Below are positions 26,266 to 35,685 of a stretch of 64,000 nucleotides of DNA, piece by piece. A model generated the notes under the pieces. The model ran no database searches. It was given only the letters and a program-made list of their open reading frames with translations, and was not told the DNA's origin. The stretch spans positions 868,001-932,000 of the forward strand of contig NZ_CP134197.1 in NCBI RefSeq assembly GCF_031585635.1, given 5' to 3'. The DNA comes from Paraburkholderia sp. FT54. GTDB taxonomy: Bacteria > Pseudomonadota > Gammaproteobacteria > Burkholderiales > Burkholderiaceae. Position numbers and translations under genes: made by a program. The first letter of the stretch is position 1. The number at the start of each line of letters is the position of its first letter.

Positions 26266-27147
26266 TCAGCGCTCGTAAAGTTTGAACAGCGCCTGGGTGC
26301 CGTTGCGCGTGAAGCCTTGCTCAGCGAGTTTCTGATAAAGGCTGCGCACCAGATCCAGACCCGGCAACTCACGTCCCATGTGAGTGGCTTCCTCATGCGC
26401 AATCCGCATGTCCTTGATGAAATGCTCGATAAAGAAGCCGGGCGCGAAATCGCCTTTGGCGATGCGCGGCCCCAGGTTATTCAACTGAAAGCCACCAGCC
26501 GCGCCGCCGCCGATCGCGCTCAATACGGTCTGCGAATCCAGTCCGGCGCTATGCGCATAGGCCAGTCCTTCGCACACGCCCAGCATCGTCGACGCGATCA
26601 CGATCTGATTGCACAGCTTGGTGTGCTGACCCGCGCCCGGTCCGCCTTGCAGCACGATGTTCGTGCCGAGGCAGCGCAGCATCGGCTCGACGCGTGCGAG
26701 CGCGTCGGCCGCGCCGCCCACCATGATAGACAGCCGTCCCTCGCGCGCGCCGACATCGCCGCCCGAAACCGGCGCGTCCAGCATGTGCACGCCGCGAGTT
26801 GCAGCGTGCGCGGCCAGTTCCTCGGCCAGTTGCGGGCTCGAAGTCGTCATATCGATCAGCACGGCATCGCGTCGCGCGTTCACGATCAGACCGTCGTCGC
26901 CGAGGTACAGCGCGCGGACGTCGTCCGGCATGCCGACGATCGTGATGACCACGTCGGATGCTTCAGCGAGCGCCTTCGGGGTGGCATGCCAGGATGCACC
27001 CGCCGCGATGAGCGGCTCAGCCTTCGCACGGGTACGGTTATAGACGTGCAGCGGATAGCCGGCCGCGGCAAGCCGCGCCGCCATCGACGCGCCCATGATG
27101 CCGAGGCCGATAAAGCCGACAGCGGGTTTGCTTGCAGATTGATTCAT
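26266..27147 (-). CDS. Beta-hydroxyacid dehydrogenase (3-hydroxyisobutyrate dehydrogenase / tartronate semialdehyde reductase family)
   Basis: 293 residues with all family signatures: FIGLGIMGASMAARLAAAG for NAD(P), DAPVSGGDVGAREG for substrate binding, and GAGQHTKLCNQI with the catalytic Lys. Family members oxidise or reduce hydroxyacids such as 3-hydroxyisobutyrate, glycerate or L-threonate. It converges on the deoR gene and lies close to the four-carbon acid operon, so an L-threonate (LtnD-like) or tartronate semialdehyde role is conceivable. The sequence alone does not decide. This is the second family member in the window (see 18882-19784), and it is the more orthodox of the two. Confidence 0.87.
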   Translation of the reverse strand: MNQSASKPAVGFIGLGIMGASMAARLAAAGYPLHVYNRTRAKAEPLIAAGASWHATPKALAEASDVVITIVGMPDDVRALYLGDDGLIVNARRDAVLIDMTTSSPQLAEELAAHAATRGVHMLDAPVSGGDVGAREGRLSIMVGGAADALARVEPMLRCLGTNIVLQGGPGAGQHTKLCNQIVIASTMLGVCEGLAYAHSAGLDSQTVLSAIGGGAAGGFQLNNLGPRIAKGDFAPGFFIEHFIKDMRIAHEEATHMGRELPGLDLVRSLYQKLAEQGFTRNGTQALFKLYER

Positions 27148-27460
27148 GACTGTTTGATCCGGACAGAGTTTGTCGCGCAGCAGGTCGTCGCAACGACGTC
27201 GGAGTCAAAGGATGACGCTCCAGCAGCGCGCGGAATGGCGCTACACATTAGCGCAAAATGGATCGCTCCGCTGGCCACCTCCAGTTCGATCTCGTATCCG
27301 TGCGTCGAGTTCGAGTGGGTCATTTGCGGCGGATCGTAGGTCAGGTGAAACTCGAGGCCGGATGTGAAGCCGTGCGGCAGCGAAGCAGGACGTTATGGGC
27401 GCGACCGGATCCAGCTCGCGCCGTTCATGACCGGACCGGCGATAACCATCGGCGCACGCC
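27148..27460. other. 313-bp stretch without a gene
   Basis: I see no frame with a ribosome binding site or protein pattern, and no strong repeat, between the dehydrogenase start and the DUF3331 gene end. Confidence 0.5.
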
Positions 27461-28006
27461 TCACGCACGTGTGCTGGCTTTGATCAGCTCGCTGGCCAGA
27501 ATCACCGCATCGCTGTTAAGTGGTATGAACCGTCCGCGGATTCGGGGACGGTATATCGGATCGCCCTTGCTGACAGGCTCGCCCGACAGGGCGCAACGCC
27601 CCGCGGCGGGAGCGAGACATGGTGCCCAGATTTGCTCCTCGTAGTTGCAAAGCGTCGCGTCATGCCAGCGCAAAGCGAAGAGCGCATTCGACAATTCCTC
27701 CACGACCGTCACGGTGTAGGTGCGCACGTCACCACCGTTCGACTTACGCGAATTGCGCGGCTCGCCGCCCAAGTGGGAGCGACCGGACAGGTCCGGAGGA
27801 TTCCGCATCGGGTCTGGCGAAGAAAAAAGCGGGTCGATGATTGCGAGCGTCGTCGTCCACGCATCCTGAACGTCGGGCGCTGAAGCAAGTCGGTCCGGCT
27901 GATGCGATGACAAGTGATGGGACGAGGACAGCGCAGGGAAAGCAGGCGCATGGCAAGATTCACTTTCTGATGGGATGTCAGAATCCGTACTAGGTTGAGC
28001 ATTCAC
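27461..28006 (-). CDS. DUF3331 domain-containing protein
   Basis: 181 residues. The C-terminal half carries the signature I associate with DUF3331 of Burkholderiaceae: WHDATLCNYEEQ, then CALSGEPVSKGDPIYRPR and AVILASEL. The Cys pair (LCNY and CALSG) hints at a small metal or structural site. The N-terminal 70 residues are low-complexity and rich in Ser, Pro and Asp, and the true start may lie further in. The function of the family is unknown. It is alone, with empty DNA on both sides, in the approach to the two-component locus. Confidence 0.72.
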   Translation of the reverse strand: MNAQPSTDSDIPSESESCHAPAFPALSSSHHLSSHQPDRLASAPDVQDAWTTTLAIIDPLFSSPDPMRNPPDLSGRSHLGGEPRNSRKSNGGDVRTYTVTVVEELSNALFALRWHDATLCNYEEQIWAPCLAPAAGRCALSGEPVSKGDPIYRPRIRGRFIPLNSDAVILASELIKASTRA

Positions 28007-28065
28007 GATCGTTTGCTATCCTTAGCAAAGAGTGAAGCGGCGGTCGAACAACTCCCGGCTTGCGG

Positions 28066-28194
28066 CTACTGGATGCATATGGCGGAGAAGTCCACGGTAC
28101 GGCGATAAATCGTCCTGCCAAGCCACGGCACGAACGTGTACTCGCCGTATGAGTTGCTTCCGATATGAATCCAGCTATGTAGAACTTGTGACAC
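28066..28194 (-). CDS. Candidate small protein, 42 residues, GTG start
   Basis: A GTG at 28194 has AAGGA six bases upstream (AAGGAATCACC before it) and opens a 42-codon frame ending in TAG. The product has the aromatic-rich stretch HSWIHIGSNSYGEY and then TFVPWLGRTIYRR, a composition unlike random high-G+C frames. No family is recognised. It lies about 200 bases from the palindrome at 28391. The call rests only on the ribosome binding site and composition. Confidence 0.3.
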   Translation of the reverse strand: MSQVLHSWIHIGSNSYGEYTFVPWLGRTIYRRTVDFSAICIQ

Positions 28195-28387
28195 GGTGAT
28201 TCCTTGACGACGTTAAGAAGTGAACCGGTCTGGCGGCCATCCGAAAGTGCCATGGGGTCGTCGGGCCGAACCGCGAGCGTTGCGCTGCAGTAACCGCGAG
28301 CGTGCCGCGATGAGATAAGAGTAGGTTTAGCCGGAGCGCGAGTCTACTCTACGGTGGGATATGCCGATGCCGCATTAGCGTAACCGG

Positions 28388-28405
28388 CTTATACGGACGT
28401 ATAGG
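28388..28405. promoter_or_regulatory. ATAC-N4-GTAT palindrome, copy 1
   Basis: CTTATACGGACGTATAGG holds ATAC-GGAC-GTAT with an extra symmetric flanking T/A on each side. It lies in the gap between the DUF3331 gene and the FixJ-type regulator. The same palindrome with the same 4-base spacer occurs at 35203 and 35757, next to the receiver-only regulator and small ORFs. Confidence 0.5.
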
Positions 28406-28602
28406 CGCGGCTAGGAGATTTCACTGAGCTTGCCCCGCAGGCGAATTTCTTGTTGAGCGGCAAACGCAAGCAACCAGAGCGACCGTCTGGAAACGAACGC
28501 CGGCACAGTCTTGATGCCGCTCAGCGCGAGGGGCCGAACGTTTGCCCACCATTGCGGGATAGCGCGGCCTCGTGGGCCACGTCGCGTCCGGAAGATCCAC
28601 GC

Positions 28603-29283
28603 TCAACCACGACGGCCGTCCGGGAGACAGGGCTTGATACCAAGCGATTCGGCCTTGCGGACAAGGTCCGGCATCGAGCGCGCGTTCATTTTTCGCATGA
28701 CCTGTCCACGATGGACCTTGACTGTGATCTCGCTCAAGTTCATCTCAGAGGCAATCTGCTTGTTCAGCAGGCCGGACAAGACAAAGCCCATCACCTCTTT
28801 CTCGCGCGGCGAAAGAGACTCGTACGCAGCGCGCAGACCGGCCAATGCGGCTTCTGCCGCGAGGCGCTCGCTGTCTCGCGCCAACGCCTGAGCAACGGCG
28901 TCGAGCATGTCCTGGTCTTTGAATGGCTTCACAAAGAAATCGAGCGCGCCAGCCTTCATCGCCTTCACCCCCATCTCGATGTCTCCATGACCGGTCATGA
29001 ACACGACGGGAATGCGTATGCCGCTATTGACGATTTCCTGGTGAAAAGCCATGCCGCTTTTCCCGCGCAGTCGCACGTCCAGGATGAGGCAGCTCGGTCC
29101 CGCGGAGTGAGGAAACCGCAGAAACTCGTCCGGGGACTCGAAAGTCTCGACGCGCAAGCCTACGGAGCGCATAAGCAAGTCAAGGGCCCGACGGATTCCT
29201 TCGTCGTCGTCGACGACGTAGATAACGGAACCGTCAGTTGCTTCGGATTTATCCGTTGTCTGGCGGGTCGGTCTGGTAGTCAT
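28603..29283 (-). CDS. FixJ/NarL-type response regulator
   Basis: 226 residues. The receiver domain (about 18-135) has the acidic pocket VVDDDEG (Asp25-27), phospho-acceptor Asp69 in LILDVRL, Thr97 and Lys119 in FFVKPF. A LuxR-type helix-turn-helix follows at about 155-215: LSPREKEVMGFVLSGLLNKQIASEM and the recognition helix near TVKVHRGQVMRKM. GAGG precedes the ATG. It is divergent from the giant histidine kinase at 29514, its most likely partner, and it resembles the FixJ/StyR/TodT class of DNA-binding regulators. Confidence 0.94.
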   Translation of the reverse strand: MTTRPTRQTTDKSEATDGSVIYVVDDDEGIRRALDLLMRSVGLRVETFESPDEFLRFPHSAGPSCLILDVRLRGKSGMAFHQEIVNSGIRIPVVFMTGHGDIEMGVKAMKAGALDFFVKPFKDQDMLDAVAQALARDSERLAAEAALAGLRAAYESLSPREKEVMGFVLSGLLNKQIASEMNLSEITVKVHRGQVMRKMNARSMPDLVRKAESLGIKPCLPDGRRG

Positions 29284-29513
29284 CTGGATACCTCGCGAAG
29301 CTGGAATGCGGTCGCACCCGCTGGCATGCAGCCATTTTCACCTGCCAATGCTCCTGCACCTCATTGGCAACCGAGTAAACTGATTGTAAATCGTTGCAGT
29401 GAACGCGTGATCACTTTGGATGAGGCCAACGTTCGTGCAGGCTTGCACCTCTTCAACAGCGCAATGCAAGACGCAAGTGTCGGGGCTAGCTCGCCGGCAG
29501 ACAAGGGGGAGCA

Positions 29514-32500
29514 ATGATCATCGCGAATTGTCAGACCATTGATCGGGTCTACATGACCGCGGGCTCAGCCCTCTATCGTGCCCGCCGCCTGACGGATGGG
29601 AAGCCGGTGCTGCTGAAGCTCCTTCCCGAAGACGCCGGCACAGTCCAATCCGCCCGTTTCAAACGCGAATACCTGCTCCTTCAAACGTTGAAAATCGCTG
29701 GCGTCGCCAGGCCGCTAACCTTGATCGATGACCGCGGGCGCCTCGTGCTGGTGCTGGAAGACTTCTCAGGCGAGTCGCTCGAGACCGAGTTGTGCCGCAG
29801 CCCGCGCCCGGACCTGCTTCGCTGCCTGACTATCGCCCATCACCTCGCCGATGCATTGGTGGGCATCGATGCCGCCCACATCATCCACCGGGATCTACGG
29901 CCGGCCAATATTCTGGTCGCGCCGGAAACCGGCCATGTTCTGCTGGTGGATTTCAGCCTCGCGACGACCCATGCACACACCGTCTCGCCAGAGGACGTTG
30001 TCGTATCCGTGGGCGAGTGGGCGTATATGTCCCCCGAGCAAACCGGCCGCATGAATCGTCCCGTGGATTACCGGACCGATTGCTATTCGATGGGCGTGTT
30101 GCTCTATCGCCTGCTGACCGGTCAGTTGCCGTTCCAGGCGAGCGATCCGCTGGAATGGACACATTGCCATATCGCCCGCATGCCACCGCCGCCGTGCGAT
30201 ATCGTACCCACGGTGCCGCAACCGGTGTCGGACATCGTCATGAAGCTGTTGGCCAAACTACCGGAGGATCGTTATCAAAGCATGCGTGGCGTGCAGTCCG
30301 ATCTTGACCGCTGTCTGGCGCAGTGGCGCGCCGCCGGCCGGATCGAGCCGTTCCGGCTCGGCACGGACGATCTATCGGATCGCTTCCAGATTCCACACAG
30401 ACTGTACGGGCGCGATCAGGAATCGAACGCGCTCCTCGGTGTATTCGAACTCATGACGGCCACCGGCCGGGCGGCGCTTGCCACTGTGTCCGGGTACTCG
30501 GGCATCGGCAAGTCCTCGCTGGTCGACGCCTTGCGCAAGCCGATTGTCACGAAGCATGGCTACTTCATTTCAGGCAAGTTCGATCAGTACCAGCGCGACA
30601 TTCCCTATGCCACCCTGACGCAAGCGTTTGGCGAGTTGGTGCAGCAATTGCTGGCCGAAAGCGCGGCACGCATCGCCGGCTGGCGGCAACGACTGCAGGC
30701 CGCGGTCGGTGTCAATGGCCGGCTCATTCTCGATGTGCTGCCCAAAGTCGAGCTGATCATCGGCGCGCAGCCTCCGGTACCGGCGCTGCCGCCAACGGAG
30801 GCTCAGAACCGGTTTCGCCTGGTCTTCCGGCAATTCGTCACCGTGTTCACGAGCAAGGCACACCCGCTGGTCCTCTTCCTGGATGACCTGCAGTGGATCG
30901 ACGCAGCCAGCCTGGCGCTCGTCGAACACCTGCTCACCCACCCGGACACCTGCTATCTGCTGCTGATCGGCGCCTATCGCGACAACGAAGTGAGCGCAGC
31001 GCATCCGCTTATGAAGAGCCTCGATGCGATCCATCAAAGCGGCACCGCGATGATCGACATCCAGCTCGCGCCGTTGTCCGTCGCGCATCTGAACCAGTTG
31101 GTGGCCGACACGCTGCATGCACCTCCCGCGTCGTGCGAGCCGCTCACACGCCTCATCTGCGAACGCACCGAGCGCAACCCGTTCTTCTTTATCCAGTTCC
31201 TGGATGCGCTGCACAAGGAGGGGTTGCTTCGGCGTGATGTACAGATTCACGCATGGCAATGGGACCTGGAACAGATCAAGGCGAAAGACTTTGCCGACAA
31301 CGTCGTCGACCTGATGCTGGGCAAGTTACGGCAACTGCCGATCCCCGCACAGGAAGCGCTGCAGTTGGCCGCTTGCCTCGGCAACAAGTTCGACCTGCGA
31401 ATTCTCGCGCTGGTCAGCGGCCAGGCCGAGGTTGAGCAACACCTCGCGCCTGCGGTGCGCGAAAATCTGATCTTGCGCACCCACGGCAGCGGTAAGTTTC
31501 TGCACGACCGGATCCAGCAAGCGGCTTATTCACTGATTCCCGAAGAACGCCGCAGTGAAGTACACCTGCGCATTGGCCGCGTGCTCCTCTCGAACATGAC
31601 GGCCGACGAACTCGCCGACCATCTGTTCGATGTGGCGAACCAGTTCAATCGGGGCGCCGCGCTGATCACGGTGCAGCAAGAGCGCGAGCGCGTGGCTGAA
31701 CTCAATCTCACGGCTGGCCTGCGTGCCAAGGCAGCGACGGCCTACGCATCGGCACTCGCCTACTTCACCGCCGGAGACGCACTGGTGACAGAGGATGGCA
31801 CCGACCGGCACGCTGCGCTCACGTTCTCGCTCGGCTTTCAGCGTGCCGAATGCGAATTCCTGAACAGCTACCTGACGACGGCGGAACAACGGCTGTCGAT
31901 GCTTTCAAACCGCGCCGCAAACCTCATCGATAAAGCCGCCGTGGCGTGCCTGCGCATGGCCCTTTATATGAACGCGGGGCAAGCCGACCGCGCCGTTGAA
32001 GTCAGCCTCGAATATCTCCGTGCCGTCGGCGTCACGTGGTCGGCGCACCCGAGGAAGGAGGAGGTGCAGCAGGAGTACGAGAAATTGTGGCAACGGATGG
32101 GCAACCGCTCGATCGAGCAGCTCCTCGAGTTGCCTTTGATGACCGATCCCGTCTGCCGTGCTACCCTCGACGTGCTAACAGCCGTCCAGCCGCCCGCGCA
32201 TGCCACCGACATGAACCTGTATTGCCTCGTCGCCGGCCGTATGGCGAATCTGAGCCTCGAACATGGGAACAGCGATGGATCGGGATTCGCCTACGTCATG
32301 CTCGGCATGACCCTCGGTCCGCAATTCGGCGATTACCGCGCCGGGCTCCGGTTCGGCAAGCTCGGCGTCGATCTCGTTGAGAAGTACCGCATGGATCGCT
32401 TCAAAGCCCGCGTCTACGCGTGCTTTGGTGCCTTCATCGTTCCCTGGACGTCGCACATACGGTCGGGCCGCGCCATACTGCGGCTCGCCTTTGACACGGC

Positions 32501-35108
32501 CAACCAAACCGGCGACCTCACGTTTTCGGGCTACTGCGGCAACAACCTGATCACCAATCTTCTAGCGTCCGGAGATCCACTCGGCGATGTGCAGCGAGAA
32601 GCCGAAAGCGGCCTCGCGTTCGCACGCAAGATGCGGTTCGAATTTGTCGCCGACGTCATGACTGCGCAACTCAGGCTGATCATTGGACTCCGCGGTCTGA
32701 CGCCCGATTTCGGCTCCTTCAACGATGCTGCGTTCGACGAAGACCGCTTCGAGCGGCATCTGGGCGCAGATCCGGGGCTCGCACTTGTGACTTGCTGGTA
32801 TTGGATTCGCAAGTTGCAAGCGCGTTTCCATGCGGGTGACTACACTGGCGCCATCGCGGCGGCATCGAATGCTGAGCGGTTGCTGTGGACGTCGCCATTC
32901 TGTTTCGAGGTGGCGGAATATCATTTCTATGACGCACTGGCGCACGCGGCGCACTGCGATTCGGTATCGGCTGACGAACGACCCAGGCACCTGAAGGCGT
33001 TGTCCGATCACCATCAACGGTTCGAGATGTGGGCTAGCAATTGCCCCGAGAATTTTGCGGGCCGCGCCGCGTTGATAGCCGCGGAGATCGCTCGTCTCGA
33101 AGCTCGCGACTTTGATTCCATGCGGCTTTACGAACAGGCCATTCAAGCGGCACGCGAGCACCACTTCGTGCAAAACGAGGCAATCGCTTATGAGTGCGCG
33201 TCGGCGTTCTACCGGACGCGTGGCTTCGAGACAATTGCCGACACCTACATGCGAAAGGCGCGTGACTGCTTTGCGCGCTGGGGCGCCGACGGCAAGGTCA
33301 AACAGATCGACGCGCGCGCGCCGCAACTGCGCGAAGAGCCGGCTTCATCGGCGGCCAGTGCGTTCGGCAACGTCGAGCAACTGGATCTGCTGTCGGTCAC
33401 CAAGGCCTCACAGGCCATCTCTGGCCAGATCGTGCTGGAGGATCTGGTCGACACGCTGATGCACATCCTGCTTGAAAATGCCGGGGCGCAGACCGGCCAT
33501 TTGCTGCTCGCACGCAACGAGAGCCTGGTCCTCGCGGCCGAAGCGAGCGTCGAGCAGCAGACGATCCAGGTACGACGGCATCTGCGCCAGACGCTGCCCG
33601 CGCAGGCGTTGCCGGAATCGTCCATACGCGAGTCTGTGCTGCCCGCGTCCATCATCAATTACGTGCGGCGCTGCGAGGAGCGGGTATTGCTGGCCGATGC
33701 GATGCAGCCGAATCCCTTTGCAGCAGATGATTACTTTGCCCGCCGGCAACCCAAGTCGGTGTTGTGCCTGCCGATCATGCGGCGCTCTGCGTTGATCGGC
33801 CTGTTGTATCTGGAGAACAACCTGGCCACGCATGCTTTCCCGCCCGAACGCGTGACCGTGCTGGAACTGCTGGCCTCCCAGGCGGCGATCTCGCTGGAGA
33901 ACGCGCTGCTCTACGCCGACCTGCGGCGCGAGAACAGCGAGCGCAAGCTGGCCGAGGAGGAGCTACGCGTGCGCGAAGCACGCATCCGGCGGCTGGTCGA
34001 GTCGAACATCATCGGCGTGTTCTTCTGGAACCTGGCCGGTATCGCCACCGACGCGAACGACGCGTTTCTCCGGATCGTAGGTTATTCGCGAGAAGATCTG
34101 CTGTCCGGCGATGTCCAATGGGCCACCATGACGCCTCCGGAATATCGCGCCGCCGATGCGCGGGCGCTTGAAGAACTACGGCAGCGCGGCAGTTCGCAGC
34201 CCTATGAGAAGGAATATATCCGCAAGGACGGCGGTCGCATCCCGGTTCTGGTCGGCGGCGCGCTAATGGCGGGCTCGGAGGAAAACGGCGTGGCGTTCGT
34301 GCTCGACCTGACCGAACAGAAGGCGGCCGAGGCCGAACTGGCAGCGCGGCGCACCGCGGCCAAACGAGCTGAGGAGCAGTTGCAGGCGTTGCAAGTTGAA
34401 CTGGCCCATGCCACTCGCGTAACAACGCTCGGGGAACTGAGTGCCTCCATCGCCCACGAAGTGGGCCAGCCGCTCGGCGCGATCGTGACCAGTGGCGAAG
34501 CCTGCCTGCGATGGCTCGGCCACAAGGAGCCGCAGCCGGAAGAGGTGCGGGCCTGTGTGCAGCACATGATCGGCGAAGGCAGGCGCGCGAGCGAAATTGT
34601 CCGGCGTATCCGCACGCTCACCAGGAAGGCAACGCCGCATAAAACGCAACTGCAACTCAACGATGTGATCAACGATGTCGTAGCCCTGGTTCAGCGAGAA
34701 GTCCTGAATCACCGCGTTTCGTTGCGGCTCGAGCTTGCCTCAGGGTTGCCTCCGCTGCTCGGCGATCGGGTCCAGCTTCAGCAAGTGCTCATCAATCTGG
34801 TCATAAACGGTATCCAGGCGATGACTGACATCGGCGACAACTCGCGTGAACTCCTGATCGAGTCCCATCGGGATAGCGATGGGCACGTGATCGTTGCCGT
34901 GCAGGACTCGGGGCCGGGCATCGATCCGAAAGACACAAATCGGCTGTTCGACGCGTTTTACACCACGAAGGCCGACGGAATGGGCATGGGATTGTCGATC
35001 TGCCGTTCGATCATCGAAGCCCACGGAGGCGAGGTGTGGGCGTCTAACAATGCCGGGCATGGGGCCATCTTCCAGCTTAGCCTGCCTTCGATTGGCGGCG
35101 CGCCCTGA
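29514..35108 (+). CDS. Giant hybrid sensor: kinase-like, AAA ATPase, GAF, PAS and histidine kinase
   Basis: 1864 residues, cytoplasmic, with no membrane helix seen. Domains in order: Ser/Thr-kinase-like domain (1-270) with Lys35, the catalytic-loop motif HRDLRPANIL (about 125) and DFS instead of DFG (about 146); AAA_16-type ATPase with Walker A GYSGIGKSS (about 326-334) and Walker B LVLFLDD (about 455); a long helical TPR-like middle (about 600-1280); GAF (about 1310-1460); PAS (about 1490-1600); coiled coil; HisKA with His1648 in SASIAHEVGQPLG; HATPase_c with INLVINGIQAM and DSGPGID. GGGGGAG precedes the ATG. Such trifunctional proteins are known by architecture in many bacteria but few have a known signal. 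It is divergent from the FixJ-type regulator and followed by a receiver-only protein. Confidence 0.95.
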   Translation: MIIANCQTIDRVYMTAGSALYRARRLTDGKPVLLKLLPEDAGTVQSARFKREYLLLQTLKIAGVARPLTLIDDRGRLVLVLEDFSGESLETELCRSPRPDLLRCLTIAHHLADALVGIDAAHIIHRDLRPANILVAPETGHVLLVDFSLATTHAHTVSPEDVVVSVGEWAYMSPEQTGRMNRPVDYRTDCYSMGVLLYRLLTGQLPFQASDPLEWTHCHIARMPPPPCDIVPTVPQPVSDIVMKLLAKLPEDRYQSMRGVQSDLDRCLAQWRAAGRIEPFRLGTDDLSDRFQIPHRLYGRDQESNALLGVFELMTATGRAALATVSGYSGIGKSSLVDALRKPIVTKHGYFISGKFDQYQRDIPYATLTQAFGELVQQLLAESAARIAGWRQRLQAAVGVNGRLILDVLPKVELIIGAQPPVPALPPTEAQNRFRLVFRQFVTVFTSKAHPLVLFLDDLQWIDAASLALVEHLLTHPDTCYLLLIGAYRDNEVSAAHPLMKSLDAIHQSGTAMIDIQLAPLSVAHLNQLVADTLHAPPASCEPLTRLICERTERNPFFFIQFLDALHKEGLLRRDVQIHAWQWDLEQIKAKDFADNVVDLMLGKLRQLPIPAQEALQLAACLGNKFDLRILALVSGQAEVEQHLAPAVRENLILRTHGSGKFLHDRIQQAAYSLIPEERRSEVHLRIGRVLLSNMTADELADHLFDVANQFNRGAALITVQQERERVAELNLTAGLRAKAATAYASALAYFTAGDALVTEDGTDRHAALTFSLGFQRAECEFLNSYLTTAEQRLSMLSNRAANLIDKAAVACLRMALYMNAGQADRAVEVSLEYLRAVGVTWSAHPRKEEVQQEYEKLWQRMGNRSIEQLLELPLMTDPVCRATLDVLTAVQPPAHATDMNLYCLVAGRMANLSLEHGNSDGSGFAYVMLGMTLGPQFGDYRAGLRFGKLGVDLVEKYRMDRFKARVYACFGAFIVPWTSHIRSGRAILRLAFDTANQTGDLTFSGYCGNNLITNLLASGDPLGDVQREAESGLAFARKMRFEFVADVMTAQLRLIIGLRGLTPDFGSFNDAAFDEDRFERHLGADPGLALVTCWYWIRKLQARFHAGDYTGAIAAASNAERLLWTSPFCFEVAEYHFYDALAHAAHCDSVSADERPRHLKALSDHHQRFEMWASNCPENFAGRAALIAAEIARLEARDFDSMRLYEQAIQAAREHHFVQNEAIAYECASAFYRTRGFETIADTYMRKARDCFARWGADGKVKQIDARAPQLREEPASSAASAFGNVEQLDLLSVTKASQAISGQIVLEDLVDTLMHILLENAGAQTGHLLLARNESLVLAAEASVEQQTIQVRRHLRQTLPAQALPESSIRESVLPASIINYVRRCEERVLLADAMQPNPFAADDYFARRQPKSVLCLPIMRRSALIGLLYLENNLATHAFPPERVTVLELLASQAAISLENALLYADLRRENSERKLAEEELRVREARIRRLVESNIIGVFFWNLAGIATDANDAFLRIVGYSREDLLSGDVQWATMTPPEYRAADARALEELRQRGSSQPYEKEYIRKDGGRIPVLVGGALMAGSEENGVAFVLDLTEQKAAEAELAARRTAAKRAEEQLQALQVELAHATRVTTLGELSASIAHEVGQPLGAIVTSGEACLRWLGHKEPQPEEVRACVQHMIGEGRRASEIVRRIRTLTRKATPHKTQLQLNDVINDVVALVQREVLNHRVSLRLELASGLPPLLGDRVQLQQVLINLVINGIQAMTDIGDNSRELLIESHRDSDGHVIVAVQDSGPGIDPKDTNRLFDAFYTTKADGMGMGLSICRSIIEAHGGEVWASNNAGHGAIFQLSLPSIGGAP

Positions 35109-35199
35109 AAGGCAAGCCGGCGCGGTATGCAGGGCAGCAATCGTCCTGTTTGAGAGCACGGTCGAGACGCATCCGGACCGGCACCACGCTCATGAGCCG

Positions 35200-35216
35200 T
35201 TTATACATTCGTATGA
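35200..35216. promoter_or_regulatory. ATAC-N4-GTAT palindrome, copy 2
   Basis: TTTATACATTCGTATGAT contains ATAC-ATTC-GTAT (35203-35214). It lies between the end of the giant kinase gene and the receiver-only regulator, about 115 bases before the latter's start, with a TACGAT hexamer at 35240 in a plausible -10 position. Confidence 0.5.
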
Positions 35217-35316
35217 TTTCCGTGCGACGGCTTCCGAGCTACGATTGATCTGGAGTCGCATGCCACACGATTGCGTCTGGCACGCTCCGCTTTTGGTCTG
35301 TCGAGGCCCGTCGCTT

Positions 35317-35685
35317 GTGTCTTCTCAATTTATTTCCGTCGTCGATGACGATGAGGGTGCCCGGGTAGCGACCGCGAGTCTGGTTCGTTCGCTCGGGTGG
35401 CAGGCACGAGTGTTTGCATCGGCGGAAGAATTTCTGGAATCAGGGCTGATCGGCGAAACGTCATGCCTGATTTCGGATATACGGATGCCGGGCTTGTCCG
35501 GAATCGACCTGCACGACCGCCTGCTGGTCCTTGGGTACGCAATTCCGATCATTTTCACCACGGGATTCCCGACTGCCGCGCTTGAGGCCAAAATCCAGGC
35601 CAGAGGCGCCCCCCCTTTCCTCGAAAAGCCCGTGGATGCCACCACTATCGAGCGCTTGCTCGATCTTGCGCTGGGTCGGCCATAG
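35317..35685 (+). CDS. Receiver-only response regulator
   Basis: 122 residues from a GTG at 35317, with GAGG about 10 bases upstream; an ATG at 35260 would add 19 residues not typical of receivers. The acidic pocket is VVDDDEG (Asp10-12), the phospho-acceptor Asp54 is in LISDIRMPG, then FTTGF with Thr and FLEKPV with Lys. It has no output domain, so it could act as a phosphate sink, as an intermediate in a phosphorelay or through protein contact. It is closest to the receivers of FixJ-type proteins found in Burkholderia. It follows the giant kinase by about 200 bases and is preceded by palindrome copy 2. Confidence 0.9.
   Translation: MSSQFISVVDDDEGARVATASLVRSLGWQARVFASAEEFLESGLIGETSCLISDIRMPGLSGIDLHDRLLVLGYAIPIIFTTGFPTAALEAKIQARGAPPFLEKPVDATTIERLLDLALGRP

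Larger units (their letters stand above)
28007..28602. other. 596-bp largely non-coding stretch
   Basis: Apart from the 42-codon candidate ORF at 28066-28194 and the ATAC-N4-GTAT palindrome at 28391-28402 no gene was found. A 7-bp inverted repeat AGAGTAG/CTACTCT (28318-28324 and 28344-28350, 19-base loop) is the only other structure. Confidence 0.45.

Noticed and set aside
27990..28253. Minus-strand frame of 87 codons
   Set aside because: It overlaps the start of the DUF3331 gene in another frame, lacks a ribosome binding site and looks random; the shorter GTG frame at 28066-28194 is the better candidate.
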